From the NCBI RefSeq assembly GCF_900129965.1, contig NZ_FQXM01000014.1, forward strand, positions 1 to 64,000: 64,000 nt of DNA, written 5' to 3'. A program made the position numbers and the translations under genes. This stretch comes from Clostridium grantii DSM 8605. GTDB taxonomy: Bacteria; Bacillota; Clostridia; Clostridiales; Clostridiaceae. The notes under the pieces are model-generated. The model had not been told where the DNA came from. It was given only the letters and a program-made list of their open reading frames with translations, and made no database searches. This document shows positions 1 to 10,307 of the stretch, piece after piece (positions within the stretch are counted from its first letter, which is position 1; every line of letters begins with the position of its first letter).

Positions 1-282
1 TACTAAATTAAGCTACTTTTAGAACACAAATAGAATTCCCAGTTAATTTATTACTTTTTTTAATGTTATTTTCAATTTATTCCGAGAGTCTATTATATAG
101 ATAATTGATTAATTTTTTTAACTAAATAAATTATATCATAAATAATACAATATTAACAGACTTAAATAGCTAAATAAGCTGACAATTTAATTGATTAATG
201 TTTTTAATAATATTCAACAATATATGATATTGATTATATATCTAAAGAAACTTCAATAAATACTAAAATGCCAAATCCATAT

Positions 283-324
283 ATAAAATAAGAACCCGAT
301 GGAATAATTACTTCCATCGGATTC
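283..324 (-). terminator. Terminator of the chemoreceptor gene
   Basis: A 13-bp stem with one G-U pair (arms 292-304 and 312-324) is followed on the minus strand by a T-rich run. It lies about 30 bases past the chemoreceptor stop codon. Apart from this hairpin, positions 1-355 are AT-rich and show no gene I can support. Confidence 0.8.
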
Positions 325-355
325 TTCCATTAAATATTTTAATTAATCAATCATA

Positions 356-2362
356 TTAATACTTACTATATTCATCGCCACTTAAATCAATCCTTAATTT
401 TCCATGTTGTGAACTATTACTATTTTTACTCATATTCTTAAGCATATTAGTAACTTCTGGATTAAATTCGTCAATGTTAGACTCAGAGAGGCTCGTTGTG
501 TTTTTTAATTTAAATTTAGCTACTTCTTGTTTTAGGAATTCAGCTTGTCCAGATAATTCTTCACTTGCAGCAGCACTTTCTTCTGCTGTTGCGGAGTTGC
601 TTTGTATTACTTGAGCAACCTGTTCAATTGCTAGATTAACTTGTTCAATTCCAACTGATTGTTGTCTAGAAGCTTCTGAAATATCACCTACAAGCGTAGT
701 AGCCTTTGTAATATCTTTTACAATTTTAACTAATTCATTAGCAGTATCTTCAGCTATTTTTAAACCTAAATCTACTTTTTTAATTGAATCATTTATCATC
801 ATTTCAGTTTCTTTGGCAGCATTTGCACTTCTAGATGCTAGATTTCTTACCTCTTCTGCAACCACAGCAAAACCTTTTCCATGTTGCCCAGCACGGGCAG
901 CTTCAACAGCAGCATTCAGTGATAGAATATTAGTTTGAAATGCAATATCATCAATAACTTTTATTATCTTAGAAATGTTATAAGAAGATTCATTTATGTC
1001 AGACATTGCTTTTAACATGTCCTCCATTTGTTCATTACCAGAAACAGCATTTATTCTAGCTATTTCTGAAAGTTTATTTGCCTCATTAGCATTTGCAGCA
1101 TTTTGTTTTGTTTGTGCAGCGACTTGTGTCATAGACGAAGTTATTTGTTCAATAGAGCTTGCTTGCTCTGTAGCTCCTTGTGATAATGTTTGTGCAGACA
1201 TTGATACTTGTCCAGATCCTGCTGCTACCTGTTGGGATGAGGAGTGGATGTTAGACAATGCCTCATTTAATTTTTCTACCATCAGATTTAACTTATTTGA
1301 TAACATACCTGACTCATCATTACTATTAATTTTTCCGACTATAGATAAATCACCATCACCAATTTTCTCAATATCTCCTAAGATAGTTCTTATATTACGA
1401 ACTATTTTTACCACAACAAAGTATCCAACTAACATACCAAGTATTAAAATTATGATACCAGTCAATATTGTATTCAGAAGAATTTTATAAGAAGCTGCTT
1501 TGCTTTCTTTATGATCTACTGTACCTATTATTTTCCAACCAGTGCTTTCTAAAGTGTCATATACCGCATATTTTGAATTTCTATCATAAGTGTAATCAAG
1601 AGCTCCTTTACTTTCTTTTGTTATAGCATTCTTTAATTCCTCAACAGGTAATTCCTTACCAATCAATTCACTGTCTGGATGTACTACAATAATATTATCC
1701 TTATTTAACATAGTGAAATATCCTGTTTTCCCTAGCTTAATATTTGATATATACGATGCGATAACATCTAAATATACGTCTATTGCATAAACTCCCAAGA
1801 TTTCATTATTAACAATTAATGGTTTTGCCACTGTTATTACTAATTTGCCAGTAATCGCATCAACATAAGGTTCAGTCCATATAATATCTTTTGCTTCAAC
1901 AGCTTGTTGGTACCACCCTCTAGAAGTTGGATCATAACCCTCTGGTAGTTCCTGAGCAGGAGCTATAATCATTTCTTTTTCCTTAGTTCCTAAATATATT
2001 GCTGCAATATCAGCATTATCATTAATCATCATATCAAAAAAACCACGTATATTATTTTTTTCATCTTCTGTAGGATTACCGATTAACATTCTACTACCTT
2101 CAACCATTTTCATATTGTTCTCCATTGTACCCATAAAAGTTTCTAATGAAAAATCAACATTTTTAATAAGTTGAAAGCTTTGGTCTTGTAATGATTCTCT
2201 AACAATTGCATCTGTTTTAAAATAATTTACTCCCCCGATAATGGAAATAGATGTAATCATTAAAGTAGTAACCAAAAGTAATATTTTACCCTGTAGTGAG
2301 TTATGCTTTTTTCCACGTTTTTCTGCCTTCATAGATTTTTTCATTTGCAACGACTTTTTCAC
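356..2362 (-). CDS. Methyl-accepting chemotaxis protein
   Basis: This is a transmembrane chemoreceptor that would bind a small ligand outside the cell and control CheA. The 668-residue protein has a basic N-terminus, a first membrane segment near residues 27-48, and an extracellular region of about 240 residues with a Cache-type (PAS-like) pattern including RGWYQQA. A second membrane segment lies near 295-318, followed by HAMP and a long cytoplasmic signalling hairpin. The hairpin tip contains the hallmark stretch from [20 protein letters not shown] to [13 protein letters not shown]. The start is GTG at 2362, about eight bases after GGGGAGG. The C-terminus carries no CheR-docking pentapeptide. 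The gene is monocistronic and its ligand cannot be read from the sequence. Confidence 0.95.
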   Translation of the reverse strand: MKKSLQMKKSMKAEKRGKKHNSLQGKILLLVTTLMITSISIIGGVNYFKTDAIVRESLQDQSFQLIKNVDFSLETFMGTMENNMKMVEGSRMLIGNPTEDEKNNIRGFFDMMINDNADIAAIYLGTKEKEMIIAPAQELPEGYDPTSRGWYQQAVEAKDIIWTEPYVDAITGKLVITVAKPLIVNNEILGVYAIDVYLDVIASYISNIKLGKTGYFTMLNKDNIIVVHPDSELIGKELPVEELKNAITKESKGALDYTYDRNSKYAVYDTLESTGWKIIGTVDHKESKAASYKILLNTILTGIIILILGMLVGYFVVVKIVRNIRTILGDIEKIGDGDLSIVGKINSNDESGMLSNKLNLMVEKLNEALSNIHSSSQQVAAGSGQVSMSAQTLSQGATEQASSIEQITSSMTQVAAQTKQNAANANEANKLSEIARINAVSGNEQMEDMLKAMSDINESSYNISKIIKVIDDIAFQTNILSLNAAVEAARAGQHGKGFAVVAEEVRNLASRSANAAKETEMMINDSIKKVDLGLKIAEDTANELVKIVKDITKATTLVGDISEASRQQSVGIEQVNLAIEQVAQVIQSNSATAEESAAASEELSGQAEFLKQEVAKFKLKNTTSLSESNIDEFNPEVTNMLKNMSKNSNSSQHGKLRIDLSGDEYSKY

Positions 2363-2547
2363 TTTTTATCCTCCCCAAATTACCTAGTCTTTTAATACTT
2401 TGATTTTTCTTTAAGATTATCCAAAATTAATCTTATTTTTTTAACCATTCTTTTCATTTGTTTAATATCTTTAAAATTACAACTTGAATTTATACATATA
2501 TAATAAACTATTTTAGGTTTTCTTGTCAATTGATAAGATATTGATTT

Positions 2548-2586
2548 ATAAAAACTAAAAGCCTAGCAATTATTGGCTAGACTTTT
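2548..2586 (-). terminator. Terminator of htpG
   Basis: Arms 2557-2567 and 2576-2586 pair with one G-U wobble, followed on the minus strand by TTAGTTTTTA. It sits just past the htpG stop codon. Confidence 0.8.
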
Positions 2587-2593
2587 AAACTCT

Positions 2594-4468
2594 CTATTTC
2601 ATTATTTTACAGATATTATTTGTAAACTCTACTGGATCATTAATAGGTAATCCTTCTATCAATAAAGCTTGATTGTATAATAAGTTTGTGTACAAATCTA
2701 ATTTATCTTTATCATTTTCAAAAGCATCTTTTAAAGATGTAAATACTTCATGGTTAACATTAATCTCTAATACTTTATCCGCTTTTACACCTTCACTATT
2801 TGGCATAGCACTAAGTATTTTTTCCATTTCTATAGAAACTTCCCCTTCATTTGATAAACAAACAGGATGTTTTTTCAATCTTTTTGAAACTTTAACTGCT
2901 TTAACTTTATCAGCTAAAACACTCTTCATATGTTCAAAAAGATCTTTATTTTCTGCATCATCTTCTGCTAAATTTGTTTCTTCTGACTCTATTCCCAAAT
3001 CTCCACTTGATACTGATTTGAATTCTTTTTCCTTGTAGCTCATCAAAATTTTAATAGCAAATTCATCGATATCATCTGTTAAGTATAGAATTTCAAATCC
3101 TTTATCAGCAACAAGCTCTGTTTGAGGAAGTTTTTCTATTCTTTCATTTGATTCTCCAGAAGCATAATAGATGTATTTTTGGTCTTCAGGCATTCTTTCT
3201 ACATATTCTTTTAATGTTACAAGTTTCTTCTCTTTTGAAGAATGGAACATTAATAAATCTTGTAAGAAATCTTTTTCCATTCCATAATCATTATAAACAC
3301 CAAATTTTAATTGTCTTCCAAATGATTTGTAGAATTCGTCATACTTATCTCTTTCATTATTTAAAACACTTTCTAATTCACTTTTTATTTTGCTTTTAAT
3401 GTTCTTAGCTATTAGTTTTAATTGTCTATCATGCTGCAATAGTTCTCTTGAAATATTAAGAGATAAATCCTCTGAGTCTACAATACCTTTTACAAAACTA
3501 AAATAGTCTGGTATTAAATCAGCACATTTACTCATTATTAATACTCCATTAGAGTATAATTCCAATCCTTTTTCATAGTCCTTTGTATAGAAATCATAAG
3601 GAGTTTTTTCAGGAATGTAAAGTAAAGCTTTATACGAAACCATACCTTCAGCACTAACGTGTATATGTTTAATTGGTTTGTCGTAACCATAATGCTTTTC
3701 AGAATAAAAATTATTATAATCTTCATCTGTAAGCTCACTTTTATTCTTTTTCCAAATAGGAATCATGCTATTTACAACTTTTTCTTCTACATATTCTTCG
3801 TATTCGTCTTCGCTGCCTTCTTTTAATTTACTTTCTGAAACATCCATTTTTATAGGGTATCTTATAAAGTCTGAATATTTTTTAATTATAGATTTTAATC
3901 TATACTCATCTAAATACTCATCATAATTATCATCTTCAGTATTTTCTTTAATAGTAAGAGTAATTTCTGTTCCTACTTCCTCTTTTTCACATGGTTCTAT
4001 ACTATATCCTTCTGCTCCATCTGATTCCCATTTATAAGCTGTTTCGCTATCTAATGCTTTAGAAATAACTGTTATTTTTTCCGATACCATAAATGCTGAA
4101 TAGAAACCAACACCAAATTGACCAATGATGTCATAGCCATCTTTTAATTCAGTATCTTTTTTAAATTTAAAAGAACCACTATTAGCTATTACCCCTAAAT
4201 TTTCTTCTAAATCATCTTTACTCATACCAATACCTTTATCAGATATTTTTAAAATTCTATTATCCTTCTGAGCCTCTATTTTTATGAAGTAATCATCTTT
4301 ATTAAAACTTAAACTCTCATCAGTTAATGCTTTGTAATAAATTTTATCAATAGCATCACTAGAGTTAGAAATCAGCTCTCTTAAAAATATCTCCTTATGA
4401 GTATAAATAGAATTAACCATTAAATCTAGTAATCTTTTAGATTCTGCTTTAAATTGTTTCTTTTCCAA
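2594..4468 (-). CDS. htpG: HSP90-family chaperone HtpG
   Basis: This is a cytosolic ATP-dependent HSP90 chaperone. The 624-residue length is normal for bacterial HtpG. The N-terminal GHKL ATPase shows [21 protein letters not shown] and [13 protein letters not shown]. The middle domain contains the NISRELLQ stretch and the C-terminal dimerisation domain follows. There is no ATG at the expected position: the protein starts with TTG at 4468, six bases after GGGAGAG. A perfect CIRCE element lies upstream at the promoter, so HrcA control is very likely, unlike Bacillus subtilis htpG, which is not CIRCE-controlled. The gene is monocistronic. Confidence 0.97.
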   Translation of the reverse strand: MEKKQFKAESKRLLDLMVNSIYTHKEIFLRELISNSSDAIDKIYYKALTDESLSFNKDDYFIKIEAQKDNRILKISDKGIGMSKDDLEENLGVIANSGSFKFKKDTELKDGYDIIGQFGVGFYSAFMVSEKITVISKALDSETAYKWESDGAEGYSIEPCEKEEVGTEITLTIKENTEDDNYDEYLDEYRLKSIIKKYSDFIRYPIKMDVSESKLKEGSEDEYEEYVEEKVVNSMIPIWKKNKSELTDEDYNNFYSEKHYGYDKPIKHIHVSAEGMVSYKALLYIPEKTPYDFYTKDYEKGLELYSNGVLIMSKCADLIPDYFSFVKGIVDSEDLSLNISRELLQHDRQLKLIAKNIKSKIKSELESVLNNERDKYDEFYKSFGRQLKFGVYNDYGMEKDFLQDLLMFHSSKEKKLVTLKEYVERMPEDQKYIYYASGESNERIEKLPQTELVADKGFEILYLTDDIDEFAIKILMSYKEKEFKSVSSGDLGIESEETNLAEDDAENKDLFEHMKSVLADKVKAVKVSKRLKKHPVCLSNEGEVSIEMEKILSAMPNSEGVKADKVLEINVNHEVFTSLKDAFENDKDKLDLYTNLLYNQALLIEGLPINDPVEFTNNICKIMK

Positions 4469-4519
4469 TTAAATCTCTCCCTTCATAGTACTTTATTATA
4501 AATTTTTATCATACTTCTG

Positions 4520-4546
4520 TTAGCACTCGTTAACTTCGAGTGCTAA
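4520..4546 (-). promoter_or_regulatory. CIRCE operator (HrcA site)
   Basis: TTAGCACTC (4520-4528), a nine-base spacer and GAGTGCTAA (4538-4546) match the CIRCE consensus exactly. It starts about 12 bases downstream of the htpG -10 box, where HrcA binding would block initiation. Confidence 0.97.
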
Positions 4547-4557
4547 CAGTTCTATTA

Positions 4558-4588
4558 ATTATATACCACATTTACAGATTTATGTCAA
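4558..4588 (-). promoter_or_regulatory. htpG promoter (sigma-A type)
   Basis: On the minus strand, TTGACA (4583-4588) is followed after 17 bases by TATATA (4560-4565), or after 19 bases by TATAAT (4558-4563). CIRCE follows directly. Confidence 0.8.
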
Positions 4589-4694
4589 TATCTATATACA
4601 TTAATTACATAGTAAAGACATGGGAGGATCTACCTTAATTCAATGGTATATGCTTCTTTCAAAAAATAATGAAACCACTGTTCTTTTTCTACGT

Positions 4695-5867
4695 TTATTC
4701 GAATAAACTTTTTACAACTTTCAATTCATCTCTAATATTAATAAACTGAGGGCAATGTTCTTCACATTTTCCACATTCAACACAAGCTGATGCCCTATTT
4801 TCTTCTTTTATTTTTCCTAGATATGATTTTTTATGCTTTTCTTTATCATGTATATTGCTATCTGGATTATCAAATAAGAAACTGTCATTATAAAATTTAA
4901 AATTCTGTGGAATATTCACTCCAACAGGACAAGGCATACAATACTCGCATGAAGTGCAATTAACTTTTATTCTACTTTTAAATATTTCCTTTACTTCATC
5001 AATTATTCCTATTTCCGATGCATTAAGTGTATTAGCTTCTGATTCACTAGCAATTTTTATATTTTCAACTACTTGCTCCATACTACTCATTCCGCTTAAA
5101 ATAACTGATACTTTGGGATTATCCCATATCCATCTCAATGCCCACTCTACGGGTGTTCTTTTTACCTCAGAGGAATTAAAGACACTCATAATCTCTTTTG
5201 GAAGATTATTTGCAATTTTTCCACCTCTTAAAGGTTCCATTACTGCAATTCCAAGGCCTTTTTCAGCGGCATATTCCAAGCCTTCTTTTCCCGCTTGATG
5301 ATATTCGTCTAGATAATTATATTGAATTTGGCAAAATGACCAATCATAGTAATCAACAATTTCTTTGAAAACAGGCAATTTATCATGAAAAGAAAATCCA
5401 GCATGCTTTATTCTACCATCCTTAATCGCTTTATCTAGAAACTCATTTATACCAAGTTCTTTTAAATTAGCCCAGGTGTTAGCGTTAAGTGCATGCACTA
5501 AATAGAAATCTATGTAATTTGTTTCAAGTCTCATTAATTGTTCATTTAAATATTTATCCATATCTTCTTTAGTTTTTATTAACCAGCTTGGTAACTTTGT
5601 AGCTAATTTCACTTTTTCTCTATAGCCATCTTTAAGTACTTTTGCCACAAAAGGTTCGCTAGCCCCCCCTGTTCCTGCTCCAGTTCCATGATAAGGATAT
5701 GCAGTATCCATGTAATTAATACCCTCATCTATTGAATGTCTAATCATAGCTATTGCTTGATTTTCATCAATATTACTTGAAACTCCGTCTATAATAGGTA
5801 GTCTCATACATCCAAATCCTAATACCGAAATCTTTTCATTAGTCTTCCCATAATTTCTATATAACAT
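4695..5867 (-). CDS. Aldo/keto reductase with C-terminal 4Fe-4S ferredoxin domain
   Basis: This is a cytoplasmic oxidoreductase of the AKR-ferredoxin type common in clostridia. The 390-residue protein has a TIM-barrel aldo/keto reductase domain (about 1-280) with GFGCMRLP, MDTAYPYH and YLVHAL. A C-terminal domain follows with cysteine clusters CTSCEYCMPCP and CVECGKCEEHCP, enough for one or two Fe-S clusters. I start at ATG 5867, eight bases after AGGAG; a GTG at 5876 lies on the ribosome site itself. The promoter has the 19-base spacer and central dyad typical of MerR-family control, so induction by a reactive carbonyl or similar stress is likely. The substrate is unknown. Confidence 0.93.
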   Translation of the reverse strand: MLYRNYGKTNEKISVLGFGCMRLPIIDGVSSNIDENQAIAMIRHSIDEGINYMDTAYPYHGTGAGTGGASEPFVAKVLKDGYREKVKLATKLPSWLIKTKEDMDKYLNEQLMRLETNYIDFYLVHALNANTWANLKELGINEFLDKAIKDGRIKHAGFSFHDKLPVFKEIVDYYDWSFCQIQYNYLDEYHQAGKEGLEYAAEKGLGIAVMEPLRGGKIANNLPKEIMSVFNSSEVKRTPVEWALRWIWDNPKVSVILSGMSSMEQVVENIKIASESEANTLNASEIGIIDEVKEIFKSRIKVNCTSCEYCMPCPVGVNIPQNFKFYNDSFLFDNPDSNIHDKEKHKKSYLGKIKEENRASACVECGKCEEHCPQFINIRDELKVVKSLFE

Positions 5868-5896
5868 AAAATACACTCCTTATAGTTATTATTTTC

Positions 5897-5927
5897 ATAT
5901 TACACCTTAAAGTGTACTTTAAGTCAA
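5897..5927 (-). promoter_or_regulatory. MerR-type promoter with operator dyad
   Basis: Reading the minus strand, TTGACT (5922-5927) and TAATAT (5897-5902) are separated by 19 bases (5903-5921). The perfect dyad CTTAAAGT-N2-ACTTTAAG (5906-5923) lies mostly within the spacer. This is the classic layout of a MerR-family activated promoter. No MerR gene lies in this window. Confidence 0.88.
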
Positions 5928-5968
5928 GTTTTCATACTATTGAAACTATTTTCTCTTAAATCGGTAAA

Positions 5969-5996
5969 ACACCTACAGAATTAATTCTGTAGGTGT
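5969..5996 (-). terminator. Terminator overlapping the end of gapN
   Basis: A perfect 14-bp inverted repeat (5969-5982 and 5983-5996), followed on the minus strand by TTTT. The gapN stop codon at 5981-5983 is part of the stem, so the last codons double as terminator sequence. Confidence 0.75.
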
Positions 5997-7441
5997 AAAT
6001 TTAATACTATAGCTTTAGGTCTAGTCATAGATTCAATGCTGTAACGAATGCCTTGAGTTCCCATGCCAGAAGCCTTTACTCCTAAAAATGGGAAGTGATC
6101 TGGTCCTCTTTCAGTTTTGTTATTTATCTGAACCGTCCCCACTTCTAACTTGTTAGCGATATAAAAAGCGCTATCAATATCTTTAGTAAATACGGCTGAC
6201 TGAAGTCCGTATTCTGAAGCATTTGCAATTCTGATGGCTTCTTCTACTGATTCAACTCTTAAAATTGGTAGAAGTGGTCCAAAAGGTTCTTCCCACGCTA
6301 CAAGCATTTCTTCGGTAACATTATCTAGCAAAGTAGGATACATCAAATTACCCTCTCTTTTGTTTCCAAGTACTAAAGTTGCATTTTTATTTAAAGCATC
6401 ATCGATTAAACTTTGAACAAAATCTGCAGATTTCAAATCAATTAATGGAGTAATATCTGCATCATTTTCTGGTAACCCTACTGATAGCTTTTTAACTTCC
6501 ATTTTTATTTTCTCAACTAATTCATCAGCTACTTCGTTTAAAACTAAAACTCTTTTTACAGCTGTACATCTTTGTCCTGAATAATTAAATGCCCCACTAA
6601 CGATCGCTTTAGCAGTATCATCTAAGTCTGCATCCTTTAAAACTATTGCTGCATCTTTGCCTCCTAATTCCATCATCATAGGTATCATGCCTGACATTTC
6701 AGCAATATGCTTTCCAACTTTGCTACTGCCAGTAAAATTAATAAAATCTATTCCTTTATGATTTACCAAATAATCTCCTATAACTGAACCTCTACCTGTA
6801 ACAGTATTTAGTACTCCATCAGGCAACCCTGCCTTTTGAAAAATTTGTGCTAAATGTAAGGCACTTATTGCTCCTTGAGTTGGTGGTTTGAAAATCACAC
6901 CGTTCCCTGCTGCTAAAGCTGGTGCAATCTTTGATGCTGATAAATTAACTGGATAATTAAAAGGTGAAATTGCTAAAACTACACCTAATGGCTCTCTTTT
7001 TACAAAAGACATTTTGTTTTTAGTGTATCCATTAAAAGTATCGCCTTCTAATGTTTCTCCCTTAATCCTTTTTCCTTCTTCGGCAGTATATCTAATAAAA
7101 TCTACGGTACGTATTACTTCCGATAAAGCACTTTTCTTATTCTTTGCTATCTCTCTTACCATTATTTCCGCTAATTCTTCTGCTGATTCTTCTAGTAAAT
7201 CTGCTGCTTTCAGTAATACATTAGCTCTTTCTGTGGAAGTAAAAGCAGCCCACTTAGGATAAGCTTCTTTAACTCCATTTATTGCTTCATCAACTTCTTC
7301 TTTTGTCATAGCTTGCATGCATGCTATGTTACTTCCATCAACTGGTGAAAATGTGCATATAATTTCTTTACTCTGTGAATCTACCCACTTACCATTTATT
7401 AAATTTTTATAATTATTTTCGTTTTGAATTTCTTTAAACAT
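5981..7441 (-). CDS. gapN: NADP-dependent glyceraldehyde-3-phosphate dehydrogenase (non-phosphorylating)
   Basis: This aldehyde dehydrogenase family enzyme oxidises glyceraldehyde-3-phosphate directly to 3-phosphoglycerate with NADP+, giving NADPH and bypassing ATP formation at phosphoglycerate kinase. The 486-residue protein has N162 in AISPFNYP, E258 in MMELGGKDAA and catalytic C292 in SGQRCTAVKRV. The GQRCTAVKRV form is characteristic of GapN rather than general ALDHs. The start is ATG 7441 after AAGGTGAT; an in-frame GTG at 7450 overlaps that ribosome site. The gene stands alone with its own promoter and terminator. Clostridia use GapN as an NADPH source. Substrate specificity is by family resemblance. 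Confidence 0.9.
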   Translation of the reverse strand: MFKEIQNENNYKNLINGKWVDSQSKEIICTFSPVDGSNIACMQAMTKEEVDEAINGVKEAYPKWAAFTSTERANVLLKAADLLEESAEELAEIMVREIAKNKKSALSEVIRTVDFIRYTAEEGKRIKGETLEGDTFNGYTKNKMSFVKREPLGVVLAISPFNYPVNLSASKIAPALAAGNGVIFKPPTQGAISALHLAQIFQKAGLPDGVLNTVTGRGSVIGDYLVNHKGIDFINFTGSSKVGKHIAEMSGMIPMMMELGGKDAAIVLKDADLDDTAKAIVSGAFNYSGQRCTAVKRVLVLNEVADELVEKIKMEVKKLSVGLPENDADITPLIDLKSADFVQSLIDDALNKNATLVLGNKREGNLMYPTLLDNVTEEMLVAWEEPFGPLLPILRVESVEEAIRIANASEYGLQSAVFTKDIDSAFYIANKLEVGTVQINNKTERGPDHFPFLGVKASGMGTQGIRYSIESMTRPKAIVLNLHLQN

Positions 7442-7466
7442 TAAAATCACCTTCTATTTATATTTT

Positions 7467-7494
7467 ATTTAAGTTGTAAATTACATTTAAGTTG
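7467..7494. repeat. Direct repeat in the gapN leader
   Basis: ATTTAAGTTG occurs at 7467-7476 and again at 7485-7494, spaced 18 bases, between the predicted gapN promoter and its start. The spacing is near two helical turns and could mark a regulator site. No regulator is identified. Confidence 0.35.
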
Positions 7495-7520
7495 CAGACC
7501 TATATTTATTATTATTTATA

Positions 7521-7549
7521 AGTATATATTATATAATAATAAATATCAA
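7521..7549 (-). promoter_or_regulatory. gapN promoter
   Basis: On the minus strand, TTGATA (7544-7549), a 17-base spacer and TATACT (7521-7526). Confidence 0.65.
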
Positions 7550-7563
7550 CTATTTTTTATTTA

Positions 7564-7606
7564 CCTAAAAAAAAACCAATCCTAAATTAATATTTTAGAA
7601 TTGATT
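7564..7606 (-). terminator. Terminator of the PAS histidine kinase gene
   Basis: A 13-bp stem with two G-U pairs ends at a run of nine T on the minus strand. It lies beyond the small repeat at 7609-7710, so that repeat is transcribed as part of the kinase 3' end. Confidence 0.8.
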
Positions 7607-7608
7607 CT

Positions 7609-7710
7609 ATAGGGGTCCCATTGTGAAACTTAATTTAAACTTGTACAAAATCTCCATGTTTCTAGGAGTTTTGGACACTTATAAATTAATAGTTGAACTG
7701 GGATACCTAT
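7609..7710 (+). mobile_element. MITE-like intergenic repeat, copy 1 (102 bp)
   Basis: The left end starts ATAGGGGTCCCATTGTGAAA and the right end finishes AGTTGAACTGGGATACCTAT. The ends form an imperfect terminal inverted repeat of about 27 bases, flanked by TA on both sides. The interior (about 7646-7690) matches the longer copy at 59797 but lacks about 30 bases of it. It begins 22 bases after the kinase stop codon. Confidence 0.8.
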
Positions 7711-7731
7711 AATACTATAATTTAATTTTAG

Positions 7732-10059
7732 CTATCCATATATATCTGCAAATTCGATATTTATATTTTCTACCTTACTTTCATAGTTACTTTCATAACA
7801 ATCATTTTTTATCAAGTATTCATTATTATTCTCATTTATGATTTTGCTTGGAAACTTTATAGTAAATTTACTTCCTTTACCTTCTTCACTATCTAACAAT
7901 ATACTTCCTTTATGCATCTCAACAATGGATTTTACTAAACATAAACCTATACCAGTTCCTCCTGAATTTATAGATAAAGATTTATCATCTTGTTTAAATC
8001 GTTGAAAAACAATTTCTAAATTTTCTTTACTAATTCCTATACCAGTATCCTTAACTATTATATCTACAGTTTCTCCTTTATCATATAAATCTATAAATAT
8101 AGTATCTCCTTTGTTTGAAAACTTAATAGCATTGGAAATAAGATTAAGCATAACTCTTTCAATTCCGTTAGGGTCACAAGCAATTATTTTATCTTCAACA
8201 TTGGTATCAAAAACAATTGATAATCCTTTACTTTCAACGAATCCAGCTACGGATTGCACAATTCCTTCTATTATACTAACAATGTTTTCATTAGATAAAT
8301 GAATTTCAAAATATCCAGATTCAATTTTAGATATATCAACTATATTATTAACTAACTTTGTAAGTCTATAGCAATTCTGTTTAATAATCTTTATATAATG
8401 ATCTATATTATTTTTTTTATTTATTAAAGAATTTGAATTATTATAGAAATCCAATAACTGAATTGTACTAAAAATTATATTTAATGGAGTTTTTAATTCA
8501 TGGGACATATTTGCAAAAAATTCCTCTTGCATTTTTAGATTTTTTTCCACTAAATATTTAGCTTTTTTTTCCTTAGTTAAGTCTATTATTATTACAACTA
8601 TCTCACTTAAACTACCGTTCAACCCTATGATAGGATGATATATTAAATTGTAATACTGTTCTTCTCCTTTTATTGTTATTGTATGTTCCCTAGTTATAGC
8701 CTTTTCTCTTTTATTTTTGTTAAAACGCTTAATGATTTCTTTATCATCAAAAAAAGGTAATATATCTTGAAACTTTTCTCCTTTAATAGAAAACAACTCT
8801 TTTATCTCTGGATGTATACTTTTAACTATTGAAAAAGCTTTTCTATTTAATGCAGTGACTTTTGTTTCAGGAACAGACAATCTAATAACCGATAAATTCA
8901 TAGTATCAATTAAATGATTCAAACAATCATTTTGTTCCTGCAAAACCTCTTCATATTTGACTAATTCTGTAGTATCTCTACAACATAATATACCTGTTGT
9001 AAACTCACCATTTTCATTGAAAATAGGGGTTCCATTGATATCAGTATATTTGATTCCATCTTTATATTTTAAACCTATTCTCTCAGCTACTAGAGTTTCA
9101 CCATTTAAAACCCTATTACCAGGAATTTGCTCAAAAGGAATCTGATTATTGTCTGTATCATAAAAGCGAGTTAACCTATTGCAATCTCCTACTACTTCAA
9201 TATTTGACAATGATTCATCATAAAATTCTCGTGCTGTTTTATTTAATTTTATATATTCTCCTTCTTTATTAAAAATAAATAAGGCATCAGTTATGTTTTC
9301 AATTATTGTTTCCAGTTGTTCTTTTTGTTCCCTAATTTCATCGGCTTGTTTTTCCATAATTATCTTATTAAAATTATGCTCAGTCACGTCCAAATGTGTT
9401 TCAATTATATATTTTATTTTACCATCGACTATTACAGGTATTATTGAATAATTCCAATATGTAATTACTTTATTACTATCTTCATGTTTATAATTCTTAA
9501 AGTGTAAAGGCTTATTTTTCTTTATTGCACTCATCCACAAATCCATAATATCATTGCATTCTTTATCATTTACTATATCCGATTTTTTTATCCCTATTAC
9601 ATTCTTTAACTCATTGTATGGAAATTTTAAATATGATAAATAAGCTTCATTTGTCTTAAGAAGCTGTAAAGTAGGAAAATCGTATATACTTATACCTATT
9701 TCATTATTACCAAGAACATCTTCTGCGAACTGGAATTTTTCTTCCACTTCTGAATCATTTATTAAGGAAAAAAAACAAACTCTTTCATTTTTATTAAATG
9801 AAAAGCATGAAAAAATTGATACTTCTAATGGCTTGGAATTTTTTGAGAATAAATAGCATTTATAACTATTTAAGGAACTGTTGAATTTTTCAAAATCTAA
9901 AATCTTCATTAAAAAGCAAAACTCACTAATTGTTTTTCCTTTTAAATCTTCATGTGAATAACCAGTATAATAAGTAAATTCTCTGCTAACTTTGCTTATA
10001 CAATTTTCACTAAAGGAGATATTAATAAAACTATTTTGATCATTATTATTTAAATTCAT
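7732..10059 (-). CDS. Multi-PAS sensor histidine kinase
   Basis: This 775-residue hybrid-free histidine kinase has no obvious membrane segment, so it is probably cytosolic. The first 500 residues hold about four PAS-like sensor modules (roughly 5-110, 115-230, 245-365, 375-495). A short coiled linker with EKQADEIREQKEQLETIIEN lies between the second and third modules. The kinase core has phospho-acceptor H520 in MSHELKTPLN. The ATPase domain has NLISNAIKFS, DTGIGIS and GGTGIGLCLVKS. The protein continues about 35 residues past the ATPase. No response regulator is adjacent, so the partner is unknown. The start ATG is preceded by GGGGG. Confidence 0.9.
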   Translation of the reverse strand: MNLNNNDQNSFINISFSENCISKVSREFTYYTGYSHEDLKGKTISEFCFLMKILDFEKFNSSLNSYKCYLFSKNSKPLEVSIFSCFSFNKNERVCFFSLINDSEVEEKFQFAEDVLGNNEIGISIYDFPTLQLLKTNEAYLSYLKFPYNELKNVIGIKKSDIVNDKECNDIMDLWMSAIKKNKPLHFKNYKHEDSNKVITYWNYSIIPVIVDGKIKYIIETHLDVTEHNFNKIIMEKQADEIREQKEQLETIIENITDALFIFNKEGEYIKLNKTAREFYDESLSNIEVVGDCNRLTRFYDTDNNQIPFEQIPGNRVLNGETLVAERIGLKYKDGIKYTDINGTPIFNENGEFTTGILCCRDTTELVKYEEVLQEQNDCLNHLIDTMNLSVIRLSVPETKVTALNRKAFSIVKSIHPEIKELFSIKGEKFQDILPFFDDKEIIKRFNKNKREKAITREHTITIKGEEQYYNLIYHPIIGLNGSLSEIVVIIIDLTKEKKAKYLVEKNLKMQEEFFANMSHELKTPLNIIFSTIQLLDFYNNSNSLINKKNNIDHYIKIIKQNCYRLTKLVNNIVDISKIESGYFEIHLSNENIVSIIEGIVQSVAGFVESKGLSIVFDTNVEDKIIACDPNGIERVMLNLISNAIKFSNKGDTIFIDLYDKGETVDIIVKDTGIGISKENLEIVFQRFKQDDKSLSINSGGTGIGLCLVKSIVEMHKGSILLDSEEGKGSKFTIKFPSKIINENNNEYLIKNDCYESNYESKVENINIEFADIYG

Positions 10060-10253
10060 GTTTCCCCCTTATACATAAATATAAAAATAAAAACCTTGTA
10101 ATTACAAGATTCTATTCAAAGTAATTTCTATGAAAATACATGTAATTATACCATATATTTGATATTAAGACAACTCCTTTATTTACATTTTTTTCTTATT
10201 GCACTTCTAATTCTTCCTTGTACAACACAACAAACAACACACAATATAACACA

Positions 10254-10300
10254 ACAAAAAGCTATTCATAGAACCTACTCAAAATTGGCTTATAAATAGC
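10254..10300 (-). terminator. Terminator of the cbiMQO operon
   Basis: Imperfect stem 10261-10275 with 10287-10300, ending on the minus strand in TTTTTGTTG. It lies just past the cbiO stop codon. The adjoining stretch 10200-10260 is rich in ACA repeats and shows no gene. Confidence 0.7.
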
Positions 10301-10307
10301 GTTTTTA

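Noticed and set aside
1..355. Possible coding sequence at the left edge
   Set aside because: All frames are broken by stops and the DNA is AT-rich spacer; only the chemoreceptor terminator is supported.
996..1490. A 164-codon plus-strand frame inside the chemoreceptor gene
   Set aside because: It is antisense to the conserved signalling and HAMP regions, without a ribosome site or family motifs.
10200..10260. ACA-rich stretch considered as a repeat array or CRISPR remnant
   Set aside because: It is a short low-complexity run without equal-length repeats or spacers.
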